DNA of 44,483 nt from Albidovulum sp. (GTDB lineage: Bacteria > Pseudomonadota > Alphaproteobacteria > Rhodobacterales > Rhodobacteraceae). The translations under genes were made by a program, and so were the position numbers. Where the stretch lies: the NCBI RefSeq assembly GCF_008933605.1, contig NZ_WBUS01000012.1, positions 1-44,483 on the forward strand, given 5' to 3'. Positions 8,286 through 15,802 of this stretch are shown here, piece after piece (position 1 is the first letter of the stretch; each line of letters starts with the position of its first letter). The notes under the pieces were generated by a model that saw only the letters and a list, made by a program, of their open reading frames with translations, ran no database searches and was not told the DNA's origin.

Positions 8286-9268
8286 CCGGTCCTTTCTGGC
8301 GGCCGCTCGCCTCGGGCGAGGGGAAAGTGGCAGGTCAGCACCCGGTGCTCGACACTCGAGCAAGGCGGCGGCGTGGTCTTGCATATGTCCCGCACCCACG
8401 GGCAACGGGTGTGGAACTCGCAGCCTTCAGGCCGGGCGAGAAGCGAGGGCACCTCGGCGGGAAGCGAGATACGATCGCGCGCCGTGTCCGGGTCAGGCTC
8501 GGGGTTCGCCGAAAGGAGGGCAGCGGTATAGGGATGGGCCGGGGCGTCGAAAATTGCCTCGGTCTCGCCCGTCTCCACGAAGCGGCCAAGATACATGACA
8601 GCCATGCGGTCGGCGACGTGGCGCACGACATGCAGGTTGTGCGTGATGATCACCATGGCAAGACCGAGGCGTTCTCTCAAGTCATTGAGAAGGTTCAGAA
8701 CCTCACCCTGCACCGACACATCCAGCCCCGCCGTCGGCTCATCCGCGATCACCAGAACCGGGTCGAGCGCAATGGCGCGGGCGACGCCCACCCGCCGCGC
8801 CTGACCACCGGACAACTGGTGCGGATAGCGATGGGCGAAATCCTGAGACAGGCCTACAAGCGACAGAAGGCGCGCGGTTTCCTCCTGAATGTTCCGCCTC
8901 TCCAGCCCGTGGATACGATAAGGCTCGGCGACGAGATCACCGACCGTCATCCGTGGCGACAGAGACCCCACCGGATCCTGGAACATCATCGACATGCGGC
9001 GGCGAAGGGGTTTCATCGCCTGTCGGTCGAGCGACTCGATCCGCCGCCCCTCGAACGTGATCGCCCCGCGCGAGACTGGCCGGAGCCGGTTGATTGCGCG
9101 AGCGAGTGTCGTCTTGCCTGAACCGCTTTCGCCAACGATCGCGAAGGTCTCTCCGCGCCTCACCTCGAAGCTGACGCCCGCGACGCCGAGGATCGAACTG
9201 CGCCGCCCGATGCGGCCGACGGAAAAGGCGACCTCCACATCCTCGACCTTCACGACCACATCGCTCAT
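8282..9268 (-). CDS. dppF: Peptide/oligopeptide ABC transporter ATP-binding protein (DppF/OppF type)
   Basis: A 328-residue ABC ATPase that energises import at the inner membrane. The start (MSDVVVKVEDVEVAFSVG) overlaps the stop of the companion ATPase as ATGA. Walker A is GESGSGKTT, the Q-loop is in MMFQDPVGSLSPRMT, the signature is LSGGQARRVG, and Walker B is LVIADEPTAGLD, with a H-loop in IITHNLHVVRHVAD. The C-terminal oligopeptide extension is present (HPYTAALLSANPEPD), including the cysteine-containing segment GCEFHTRCPWVRDICKTTPP typical of Opp/Dpp ATPases. It forms a heterodimer with the next protein. Longer upstream open frame has no independent support. Substrate specificity is set by the binding protein; the operon includes two hydrolases, suggesting amide- or ester-containing substrates. 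Confidence 0.93.
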   Translation of the reverse strand: MSDVVVKVEDVEVAFSVGRIGRRSSILGVAGVSFEVRRGETFAIVGESGSGKTTLARAINRLRPVSRGAITFEGRRIESLDRQAMKPLRRRMSMMFQDPVGSLSPRMTVGDLVAEPYRIHGLERRNIQEETARLLSLVGLSQDFAHRYPHQLSGGQARRVGVARAIALDPVLVIADEPTAGLDVSVQGEVLNLLNDLRERLGLAMVIITHNLHVVRHVADRMAVMYLGRFVETGETEAIFDAPAHPYTAALLSANPEPDPDTARDRISLPAEVPSLLARPEGCEFHTRCPWVRDICKTTPPPCSSVEHRVLTCHFPLARGERPPERTG

Positions 9269-10251
9269 CCCTGCGCCCCCACGGGCTCGGGCTGATCGGC
9301 GAGGAAGCAACGCGCGACATGACCGGTGCCGGTCTCCATGTCGGGTGGCGTGTTCGCGCAGGCCCCGAACCGGCGATGACAGCGCGGCGCGAAGATGCAG
9401 CCTTCCGGGCGGGCGCGGAGGTCGGGGATTTCGCCGGGGATCGTCGGCAGGTGTCGCATCCGCTTCTTCTGCCGCGCGGGGTCGCATTCGAGCAACCGGA
9501 CGGTGTAGGGATGGCGCGGATCATTGAAGACCTGCCGCACCGTCCCGCGCTCGACCACCTCTCCCGCATACATCACGACGACGTCTTCGCACAGTTCGGC
9601 GACCACGCCGAGATGGTGCGAGATGAAGAGGACTGAACAGCCGATCTTTACCTGCAGTTCCTGCAGCAGTTCGATCGTCGCCACCTCCAGCGTCGCATCG
9701 AGTGCGGTGGTCGGCTCATCCGCGATCAGAAGCGCGGGTTCCATCATCAGCGCCATCGCAATTGCGATGCGCTGCGTCATGCCGCCTGAGAACTCGTAGG
9801 GATAGCGGGAAAGTGCCGCCTCTGCATCCGGGATGCGAACCTGCTTCAGCATCTCGGAGGCGCGCTTGCGCTTCTCTGCCTTCGACAGGCCAGAGCGGTA
9901 CTGGACGTTCACCATCTGTTGGCCGACGGAGAAGACGGGGTTGAGCGCGCCCATCGGGTCCTGGAACACCGTCGCGATCTCCTCCCCCCTCAGCGCGCGC
10001 ATCTCGGTGGCGCCGAGTTTCGTGAGATCTCGATCCCCTTGAAAGAGGATGCTGCCCTTCGACACTTCTCCGTTCTTTGCCAGAAGCCCGAGGATCGCGT
10101 TGATCAGCGTCGATTTTCCGCAGCCGCTTTCGCCCACGACACCGACGATGCGTCGTTCGGGCACGTCAAAACTGACGTCCTTCAGCGCGTGGACGGACCC
10201 ATCCTCGGTCGAGAAACGCACATTGAGGCCGGTGACGGAGAGAACGGGCAT
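9265..10251 (-). CDS. dppD: Peptide/oligopeptide ABC transporter ATP-binding protein (DppD/OppD type)
   Basis: A 328-residue ABC ATPase, partner of the adjacent DppF-type subunit. Walker A GESGCGKST is at 40-48, the Q-loop at VFQDPMGALNP, the signature FSGGMTQR at 154-161 and Walker B LLIADEPTTALD at 174-185, with the H-loop in FISHHLGVVAE. The C-terminal domain carries HPYTVRLLECDP and the cysteine series CIFAPRC...CANTP...VARC, the pattern that in Opp/Dpp ATPases has been reported to hold an iron-sulfur centre. The start ATG at 10251 overlaps the stop of the permease gene by ATGA, showing tight translational coupling. Confident family assignment; ligand unknown. Confidence 0.93.
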   Translation of the reverse strand: MPVLSVTGLNVRFSTEDGSVHALKDVSFDVPERRIVGVVGESGCGKSTLINAILGLLAKNGEVSKGSILFQGDRDLTKLGATEMRALRGEEIATVFQDPMGALNPVFSVGQQMVNVQYRSGLSKAEKRKRASEMLKQVRIPDAEAALSRYPYEFSGGMTQRIAIAMALMMEPALLIADEPTTALDATLEVATIELLQELQVKIGCSVLFISHHLGVVAELCEDVVVMYAGEVVERGTVRQVFNDPRHPYTVRLLECDPARQKKRMRHLPTIPGEIPDLRARPEGCIFAPRCHRRFGACANTPPDMETGTGHVARCFLADQPEPVGAQG

Positions 10252-11126
10252 CAGCGCGCCTTCAGTCTTGGATCGAACACGTCGCGCAACGTCTCGCCGA
10301 GGAAGGTGAAGCCGAGCGTCGTCAGGATGATCGGTATGCCACCGGCGACAACGATCCAGACGGATTCGCGGATGCTCGCGAAGCCATCGTTCAGGATCGC
10401 CCCCCAGCTTGGAGTCGGCGGACGGACGCCAAGGCCGAGAAAGCTCATCCCCGCCTCGATCGCGATGACGACGGGAATGTCCATCGAGGCAAGGATTAGG
10501 ATCGGGCCGATCACGTTCGGCAGCACATGAACGCGCAGGATGCGTGCGGTCGAGGCGCCCATGCTCTGCGCGGCAGTTACGAATTCCGCGTTCTTGAGCG
10601 CGATAGTCTGGGTCCGGATGATCCGCGCATAGCCGGGTACGTTGATGATGATGACAACGACGACGACTGCAGTCAGGGACGGGCCGAAGAGAGTGACGAA
10701 CGCGAGCGCGAGCATCACGGTCGGAAAGCTCTTTATCGCGTCGAAAAGAAGGATCAGCACGTTGTCGAGCCAGCGTGGCCCATACCCTGAGATCAGGCCC
10801 AGCGCGATCCCGATCAGAAGCGAAACACCGGTCGAACCCAAAGCCACCGTGAGCGCGATCCGCCCGCCGTGCAGAACGCGGGAAAAGAGGTCGCGGCCCA
10901 ACTGGTCGGTGCCCAGAAGATGCTCCGCGCCCGGAGGCATGAAACGGTCGCGGGGCGAGATTCTCGACGGGTCTGCGCTTGCCAGAAGATCGGCAAAGAC
11001 GGCCGCACCGATCACCGCAACGACGAGGAACAGGCCGAACGCGCCCAACGGCTCCCGCAGAAGACGGCGGAGCGACCTCGCGCCCCGGCCAAGGGCGATG
11101 ACGGGTTCAGAAATTGCTTCTGACAC
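10251..11126 (-). CDS. dppC: Peptide ABC transporter permease (DppC/OppC type)
   Basis: A 291-residue inner-membrane permease. It begins with a cytoplasmic tail, then a first membrane helix (LGAFGLFLVVAVIGAAVFADLL) and a periplasmic loop with the DppC hallmark HLLGTDQLGRDLFSRVLHGGR. After that come the BPD_transp_1 helices and the EAA-loop region (AAQSMGASTARILRVHVLPN) that contacts the ATPases. The C-terminus holds FLGLGVRPPTPSWGAILNDG, strongly conserved in DppC/OppC. It overlaps the DppB-type gene by 20 bases upstream and the ATPase gene by one base downstream. Pairs with the following permease to form the translocation pore. Confidence 0.94.
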   Translation of the reverse strand: MSEAISEPVIALGRGARSLRRLLREPLGAFGLFLVVAVIGAAVFADLLASADPSRISPRDRFMPPGAEHLLGTDQLGRDLFSRVLHGGRIALTVALGSTGVSLLIGIALGLISGYGPRWLDNVLILLFDAIKSFPTVMLALAFVTLFGPSLTAVVVVVIIINVPGYARIIRTQTIALKNAEFVTAAQSMGASTARILRVHVLPNVIGPILILASMDIPVVIAIEAGMSFLGLGVRPPTPSWGAILNDGFASIRESVWIVVAGGIPIILTTLGFTFLGETLRDVFDPRLKAR

Positions 11127-12051
11127 GGGGGTCCAAAGCTCCCACGATAAGGTCGGCGATGAGGTTGAGCAGGACGAAGAAGGCGGTGGTGACCAAAACC
11201 GCGCCCGTTACGACCGGAAAATTGCGTGTCAGGATCGCGTCATAGACGAGCTTGCCGACGCCGGGTCTCGAAAAGACGATCTCAGCGAAGACGGCGGAGG
11301 AGAGCATCTGGCCGATGCCGATGCCGAGGAGCGTCACCGTTGGCAGGATGGCGATAGACAAGGCATATCGGTAGATGATCTGATTGTCGGGCAGGCCGAA
11401 GGCGTAGGCCGTGCGGATATGGCTCGCCTCCAGCACCTCCAGCATCGACGCGCGGACCATGCGTGCGATGTAACCGACCCAGCCGATCCCGACGGCGAGC
11501 GAGGGCAGGATAAGGTGCACGAGCTGGTCGCCAGGTTCGCCCGGCTCTCCCGCCCCGATGGCGGGCAGCCATTGCAGCCAGACGGCGAAGATAAGCAGCG
11601 CATAGATCGCGATGACGAAGGACGGCACCGCGATGACCGCGACCGAAAGAACACCCACGATCCGGTCCACCCAGCCGCCGCGCCGCACCGCTGCAAGACA
11701 GCCGAGGGGAATGCCCAGCGCCACCGACCAGCTAATGCCCCCGACAATCAGCGCGACCGTATAGGGCAATTGCTCCATCACAACCGTCAGAACCGGACGT
11801 TCCGACAGGATCTCGGTTCCAAGATCCCCGGTCCATGCGCCGGAGTAGAAGTTCCAGAACTGCACCCAGATCGGCTGATCGAGCCCCATCCTCTCCCGCA
11901 ATGCCGCCTTCATCGCCTCGGTCGCACGCGGGCCGAGCGCGACGGAGGCCGGGTCGCCGGGGATGAGGTAGATCATCGAGAAAAGTAGAAACATCGCCAC
12001 GGAGACTATGACGACGGCAAGTCCCAATCGTTTGATGGCATAATTGAGCAT
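11107..12051 (-). CDS. dppB: Peptide ABC transporter permease (DppB/OppB type)
   Basis: A 314-residue inner-membrane permease with about six helices. The N-terminal segment MLNYAIKRLGLAVVIVSVAM and the downstream LIPGDPASVALGPRATEA are typical of DppB/OppB. The EAA motif region reads IRTAYAFGLPDNQIIYRYAL, and VFSRPGVGKLVYDAILTRNFPVV is the conserved C-terminal signature. I chose the ATG at 12051, preceded by GGAAG at five bases; an in-frame TTG at 12054 is the only nearby alternative. The gene lies 57 bases after the binding-protein gene, with a strong hairpin between them (12068-12100), and overlaps the DppC-type gene by 20 bases. Confidence 0.94.
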   Translation of the reverse strand: MLNYAIKRLGLAVVIVSVAMFLLFSMIYLIPGDPASVALGPRATEAMKAALRERMGLDQPIWVQFWNFYSGAWTGDLGTEILSERPVLTVVMEQLPYTVALIVGGISWSVALGIPLGCLAAVRRGGWVDRIVGVLSVAVIAVPSFVIAIYALLIFAVWLQWLPAIGAGEPGEPGDQLVHLILPSLAVGIGWVGYIARMVRASMLEVLEASHIRTAYAFGLPDNQIIYRYALSIAILPTVTLLGIGIGQMLSSAVFAEIVFSRPGVGKLVYDAILTRNFPVVTGAVLVTTAFFVLLNLIADLIVGALDPRVRSNF

Positions 12052-12067
12052 CAATTCTTCCGGTCTG

Positions 12068-12100
12068 GGACCGGGACGGGCAGGAAGGCCGTCCCGGTCC
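12068..12100 (-). terminator. Intercistronic hairpin between binding-protein and permease genes
   Basis: GGACCGGGACGG (12068-12079) and CCGTCCCGGTCC (12089-12100) form a perfect 12-bp stem with a nine-base loop. It lies just after the binding-protein stop and just before the permease start, with no T-tract. In many ABC operons such a hairpin protects or partially terminates the message so that the binding protein is made in excess over the membrane parts. That role is inferred here. Confidence 0.65.
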
Positions 12101-12107
12101 GTCTGCT

Positions 12108-13667
12108 TCAGACCGGCTTGAACTCGGCGAGGAGCGCCTCGCCGTTGGGCTTCAATCCCGGATTGACGGTGTCGCGGTGCAGGACCCCCGTGACCTCATG
12201 CGTGAGGAAGACATAGCATCCTCCTTCGTCCATCAGATCCTGCATCTTGCGATATATCTCGTCCCGCTTGGCCGGATCGCCTTCGACCAGGCCCTGGGCG
12301 TGGAGTTCGGCAAACTCGGGGCTGTTCCAGCGTTCCCAGTTCCAGACACCGATCTGTTCCGGCGTGAACCAGACGGTCGCCCAGCTCGGGTCCGGCTGCA
12401 TCGAGAACCGGCCGAGATGCATCTGCAGCTTGTTCCAGTAATCGCCGCCCTTGTCGCCAAGCGTCCAGAAGGTACCGCTGTCATTCTGCTTGATCTCGCA
12501 TGTGATACCGACATCGGCGAGGTTGGCCTGGATGACCTGCGCCGCCGCCAGCCGCTCGGACTGGTTGAGGATGTCGAGCGTGACGGTCAGCCCTTCCGCA
12601 CCCTCGGCGGCGAGGATCTCGCGCGCCTTGTCGGGATCGTAGTCGTAGAGGACCGCTTCGCGATGGCCCGCTAGGCCCGGCGCGATGATGCCGGTCGAGG
12701 TCGTGGCGGCGCCGAAATACGCCGCTTCCACCACCGTCTCACGGTCGATCGCGTGCTGCACCGCGCGACGGATATTGGGGTTGTCGAAGGGTGCCACGTC
12801 CTGGTTCATGCCCATCCAAACATAGGCGAGCGAGGGTTTCTCTACGATCACGCCACCGGCGGGCGGCGCATCCTTGAGCCGCGAGATCGAGGACACCGCC
12901 GTCCAGGTGTGGTCCAGGTCGCCTGCCTCAAAACCGATCTCGGCGGCAGCGGGATCTTCGATCGGGAAGATGTGAATCTCCTCGAACCCACCCGGCTCGT
13001 AAGCCCAGTCGGGGTTGCGCTTGAGGATCGTGCGCTGCTTCGGCGTCCACTCGGTCATCAAATAGGGGCCGGACTGGCCCACGGGCTTCGTGCCGATCTT
13101 GCCGCCCTCCGCCTCCACGGCCGCTTTCGAGAGGATGCAGCACGACGCGGTCGGCAGGGTGGACGACCAGAGCGGAACGAATTTCTCCCTGAGATGGATC
13201 ACGCCCGAGAGCGTGTCCTTGACCTCGACCTCCTTCAGCGTTGCCCAGTCACCGGCATAGGGGCTCTCGTTGGCCGGGTCCGCGATCCGCTCGATGGAGA
13301 ATTTCACGTCCTCGGCGGTCATCTGGCCGAACCCGTCGGTAAACCCGATCTTGTCGCGCAGCTTGAACGCGATGGTCAGGTCGTCGAGCTGTTCGAGACT
13401 TTCGACCGCCATGGGCTTCCAGGCCCATTCGTCGCCAGTCTGGTATGTGGCCAGACCCGCGAAGATCGCGGTCATGATGTCGCCCTCCGGTGCCGACAGG
13501 CGGAAGGCCGGGTCGAGGATCTGGATATCGCTGTAGGAGCGGACCTTCAGGATCTTGCCGTCCTGAGAAAGTGCCATCCGGGGATAGACCGCTCCCACCA
13601 CGCCGAAGGCGCCCGCCGAGGCGAGCAGACTGCGGCGTGACAACGGGAAATGCTTCGTTTCCGACAT
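12108..13667 (-). CDS. dppA: Peptide ABC transporter substrate-binding protein (SBP_bac_5 family), probably Tat-exported
   Basis: A 519-residue periplasmic binding protein of cluster C (DppA/OppA type). The N-terminus has a twin-arginine motif, LSRRSLLASAGAFGVVGAV, followed by an AxS-type cleavage region near residue 33, so export by Tat rather than Sec is likely. The mature part shows family segments such as ILDPAFRLSAPEGDIMTAIF, YEPGGFEEIHIFPIEDPAA and VAPFDNPNIRRAVQHAIDRE; the last is a strong SBP_bac_5 hallmark. It is the first gene of the transporter operon and sits 233 bases downstream of a GlxA-type regulator. A palindrome at 13751-13768 lies in that gap. The ligand is not predictable; dipeptides, N-acyl or proline-containing compounds are possible given the two hydrolases. 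Confidence 0.93.
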   Translation of the reverse strand: MSETKHFPLSRRSLLASAGAFGVVGAVYPRMALSQDGKILKVRSYSDIQILDPAFRLSAPEGDIMTAIFAGLATYQTGDEWAWKPMAVESLEQLDDLTIAFKLRDKIGFTDGFGQMTAEDVKFSIERIADPANESPYAGDWATLKEVEVKDTLSGVIHLREKFVPLWSSTLPTASCCILSKAAVEAEGGKIGTKPVGQSGPYLMTEWTPKQRTILKRNPDWAYEPGGFEEIHIFPIEDPAAAEIGFEAGDLDHTWTAVSSISRLKDAPPAGGVIVEKPSLAYVWMGMNQDVAPFDNPNIRRAVQHAIDRETVVEAAYFGAATTSTGIIAPGLAGHREAVLYDYDPDKAREILAAEGAEGLTVTLDILNQSERLAAAQVIQANLADVGITCEIKQNDSGTFWTLGDKGGDYWNKLQMHLGRFSMQPDPSWATVWFTPEQIGVWNWERWNSPEFAELHAQGLVEGDPAKRDEIYRKMQDLMDEGGCYVFLTHEVTGVLHRDTVNPGLKPNGEALLAEFKPV

Positions 13668-13750
13668 TCGAGTTCTCCCTGTTTTGTTGGTTTTTTTGCC
13701 CGCCTTCTTCCTTGAACGGCAGGTCTGATGTGGTTCAACGATATGCGTCG

Positions 13751-13768
13751 ATGGACATTTTTGTCCAT
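13751..13768. promoter_or_regulatory. Perfect palindrome upstream of the peptide-transporter operon (candidate operator)
   Basis: ATGGACA-TTTT-TGTCCAT is a perfect 7+4+7 inverted repeat, 84 bases before the binding-protein start and 133 bases after the regulator stop. Position suggests a binding site for the adjacent GlxA-type AraC regulator. It could also act as a weak terminator of the regulator gene, but the stem is short and not GC-rich. Confidence 0.5.
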
Positions 13769-13900
13769 TCCGATTTTGGGGGACGAATTGAAGGTTTGGC
13801 CCATTGCGATGCCGTCAGGGCGGGAGGCATCTACCCCATCGCCGTGGCAGATGGATGCCGTCGGGAGCAGCCGTCACCGCATCAGGTGCTTCCCGCCGGC

Positions 13901-14914
13901 TCATTCAACTGATTTCGACTCGGGGGCGCCGGCGCGGGCAAGGCGCAGCGCGCGGGTGAGACGGCGTTCGTCCTTCGGTGAGACGCCGAAGATTTCGGTG
14001 TAGTGCCGGATCATCGGGCTCGAGGTGACATAGCCGACAGAGGCGGCGATATCGCGCAGCGAATCGTTGGAGTACAGGACCCGCTGGCGGGCCTTGGAGA
14101 GCCGCAGGTGCTGGTAGTAACGCAAGGGACTCTGCCCGGTTTCGCGCTTGAAAAGGCGTTCGAAGTGGCGGCCCGAGAGCCTAAGTGCGGCGGCTACGTC
14201 GGGAATGCGGAGTGGGTCTTCAATATGTGTCTCGAACAGGCGGATCGCGTCGCGGATCTGCGCCGGCAGGGCGTCGGCGGTGGCACCGGCGAGGGACACG
14301 GGAACCTTCTGGGACGCGTCCTCGTCACGGACGAACGGGTGCTGGAACCAGCATGCCACCTCGGTCATGCAATCGCGGCCAAGCCGTTCCTCGACGAGGC
14401 GGAGCATCAGGTCGAATACGGCCCCGGCTCCCGAGACGGTGTTGCGGCGGCCGTCGCGCAGGATCACGGCTTCGGAGGCGGTCACGTTCGGGAACTCGGC
14501 CTTGAAGGCGGCTTCGTAGCACCAGTGGACAGAACACGGGCGCCCCTCCATCAGCCCGGCCCGCGCGAGCGGGAAGATGCCGCCGGAAAATGCGCCGAGG
14601 GTGAGCCCGGTCCGGTCAAGCCAACGCAGTCGGGCGGGGCTGCGCCGGGGGTCGGCAAATTCCGCGGTGGGCGGCGCGAGAATGTAGAGGTGATCGAGTC
14701 CCTCCGTGTCCTGCAGCGTTTCGTGGGGATCGAATCCGAGATCGGCCGAGGAACGCACGGGGGCACGGGTCTCCGCGACCAGACGCCAGTCGAACTGGCG
14801 ACGCCCGGTGATCTCGTTCGCGGCGCGCAAGGGCTCGATCGCCGAGGTCAGGCAGGCCATCGGGAACCCTGGAAACATCAGGAACCCCAGGCGAAGGGGT
14901 GCGCGTTCTGCCAT
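13901..14914 (-). CDS. GlxA-family AraC-type transcriptional regulator (DJ-1/PfpI-like sensor + HTH)
   Basis: About 337 residues. Residues ~8-180 form a class-I amidotransferase/DJ-1-like domain (LRLGFLMFPGFPMACLTSAI, LDHLYILAPPT, GAFSGGIFPLARAGLMEG); the nucleophile-elbow position reads AFSGG, with no cysteine there, so it is a sensor and not an enzyme. Residues ~225-325 hold a double helix-turn-helix (IPDVAAALRLSGRHFERLFK, SLRDIAASVGYVTSSPMIRH). This architecture is that of GbdR, CdhR and related regulators of betaine, carnitine and amino-acid catabolism. The start is the ATG at 14914; a TTG three bases earlier is possible. It points toward the peptide-transporter operon and likely controls it. 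A link to the neighbouring methylamine genes is possible but unproven. Confidence 0.9.
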   Translation of the reverse strand: MAERAPLRLGFLMFPGFPMACLTSAIEPLRAANEITGRRQFDWRLVAETRAPVRSSADLGFDPHETLQDTEGLDHLYILAPPTAEFADPRRSPARLRWLDRTGLTLGAFSGGIFPLARAGLMEGRPCSVHWCYEAAFKAEFPNVTASEAVILRDGRRNTVSGAGAVFDLMLRLVEERLGRDCMTEVACWFQHPFVRDEDASQKVPVSLAGATADALPAQIRDAIRLFETHIEDPLRIPDVAAALRLSGRHFERLFKRETGQSPLRYYQHLRLSKARQRVLYSNDSLRDIAASVGYVTSSPMIRHYTEIFGVSPKDERRLTRALRLARAGAPESKSVE

Positions 14915-15211
14915 CAATCTTCAGGCCACCATCCGGCCACCATCCGGGCGCCGCCGCGCTCCGGCGGCCGTTCGACCACTGCGGGGCGGCGCCGGACGCC
15001 TTCCTCGCGGGTCACGCGCTCGGGTTTCGTCTGCATTCCCCCCAGAGGTCACGATTCCGATGGCAGTCCCGGCGAGCGGCCCTAACCGGAAGCCTGGGCG
15101 GGGACATGCGCGCATGTCAATCATTCTCTCCCGAGACAAACACAAGAGCCCCCCCCTGTGCGCAACCGCCCGGGGTCGCTGCAGATGGTGCCGGAACATG
15201 GAGACTCCGGA
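14915..15211. other. Intergenic region between uspA and the GlxA-type regulator
   Basis: A 297-base region with no convincing gene. The only structure I can support is a perfect 16-base palindrome at 15103-15118, listed separately. Short open frames across it show no family resemblance. Confidence 0.6.
15103..15118. promoter_or_regulatory. Perfect 16-base palindrome GACATGCGCGCATGTC
   Basis: Perfectly self-complementary without a spacer. It lies about 190 bases upstream of the GlxA-type regulator start and about 95 bases downstream of uspA. It may be an operator for a dimeric regulator; no specific protein can be named. Confidence 0.35.
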
Positions 15212-15625
15212 TCAGCGCGCAACGGTGACCGAACAATGCGCGCGCTCGGTGACCTCGGCGGCGACCGAGCCCAGAACCAGCCGCTTCACGCCACGCTTGT
15301 CGCCGGTGCCCATGACAATGTGCGAATAGCCGTTCTGCTCGGCATAGGCGATGATCGCGGGGGCGGCCTCGCGGGCGATCACCTCGACGGTGCCGACGTC
15401 GTCCAGCCCGTCCTTGCGCGCAATGGCCTCGGCATCGGCCATGAGCTTCTGCACCTCTTCCTCGCGCCAGTGGTTGATGGTGGGGCCGCGGGCGCCGCCA
15501 TGGGCGATGTTCACGACGCAGATCGTCAGATGCGCCTTGGTCAGCTTCGCAATCTCGGCAGCCATGTGAAGCCCGACCGTCGCGTGGTCGCTTCCATCCG
15601 TCGGGCAGAGGATCTTGTTGGTCAT
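15212..15625 (-). CDS. uspA: Universal stress protein (UspA family)
   Basis: A 137-residue single-domain Usp. The first strand is MTNKILCPTDGSDHATVGL and the nucleotide-binding motif G-2x-G-9x-G-S is visible near the C-terminus as GTGDKRGVKRLVLGS. This marks it as an ATP-binding type UspA, expected to be a cytoplasmic dimer. The ATG at 15625 follows AAGGGA at seven bases. Its upstream region contains an FNR-like box (15686-15699) and a TTTCC-type palindrome (15706-15721). It lies 177 bases after gmaS in the same direction, so it may have its own oxygen-sensitive promoter or be read through from the methylamine operon. Confidence 0.93.
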   Translation of the reverse strand: MTNKILCPTDGSDHATVGLHMAAEIAKLTKAHLTICVVNIAHGGARGPTINHWREEEVQKLMADAEAIARKDGLDDVGTVEVIAREAAPAIIAYAEQNGYSHIVMGTGDKRGVKRLVLGSVAAEVTERAHCSVTVAR

Positions 15626-15685
15626 CGGGGATTCCCTTCATCGCGGTTCTTGAAGCCGGAGTAGGATGAACGTCGGATTCCGTCC

Positions 15686-15699
15686 TTGACTTGCATCAA
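15686..15699. promoter_or_regulatory. FNR/FnrL-type box upstream of uspA
   Basis: TTGACTTGCATCAA matches the FNR consensus TTGAT-N4-ATCAA at nine of ten specified positions. It is 61 bases before the uspA ATG. usp genes under FnrL control are well known in Rhodobacteraceae, so low-oxygen induction is likely. Evidence is sequence match and position. Confidence 0.65.
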
Positions 15700-15705
15700 T
15701 ATTAT

Positions 15706-15721
15706 TTTCCCCAGAGGGAAA
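15706..15721. promoter_or_regulatory. TTTCC-type palindrome upstream of uspA / downstream of gmaS
   Basis: TTTCCCCAGAGGGAAA (TTTCCC-CAGA-GGGAAA) is a perfect inverted repeat. It resembles the palindromes at 20219-20234, 24269-24283 and 24296-24310, giving the shared pattern TTTCC-N5-GRAAA. It lies seven bases from the FNR-like box. A weak hairpin terminator for gmaS is the alternative reading, but the stem is not GC-rich. Confidence 0.5.
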
Positions 15722-15802
15722 TGCGCAATCCTGAAGAGCATGGATCGGGGCCGCGCGATTGCGGCAGCCGCCGAGAAAGCGGCTACCGCGAAAGCTCGGC
15801 GC

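Noticed and set aside
15706..15721. Reading the palindrome after gmaS only as a Rho-independent terminator
   Set aside because: Stem of six bp with A/T ends and no T-run; the similarity to three other palindromes at regulated positions favours an operator, although a dual role is not excluded.
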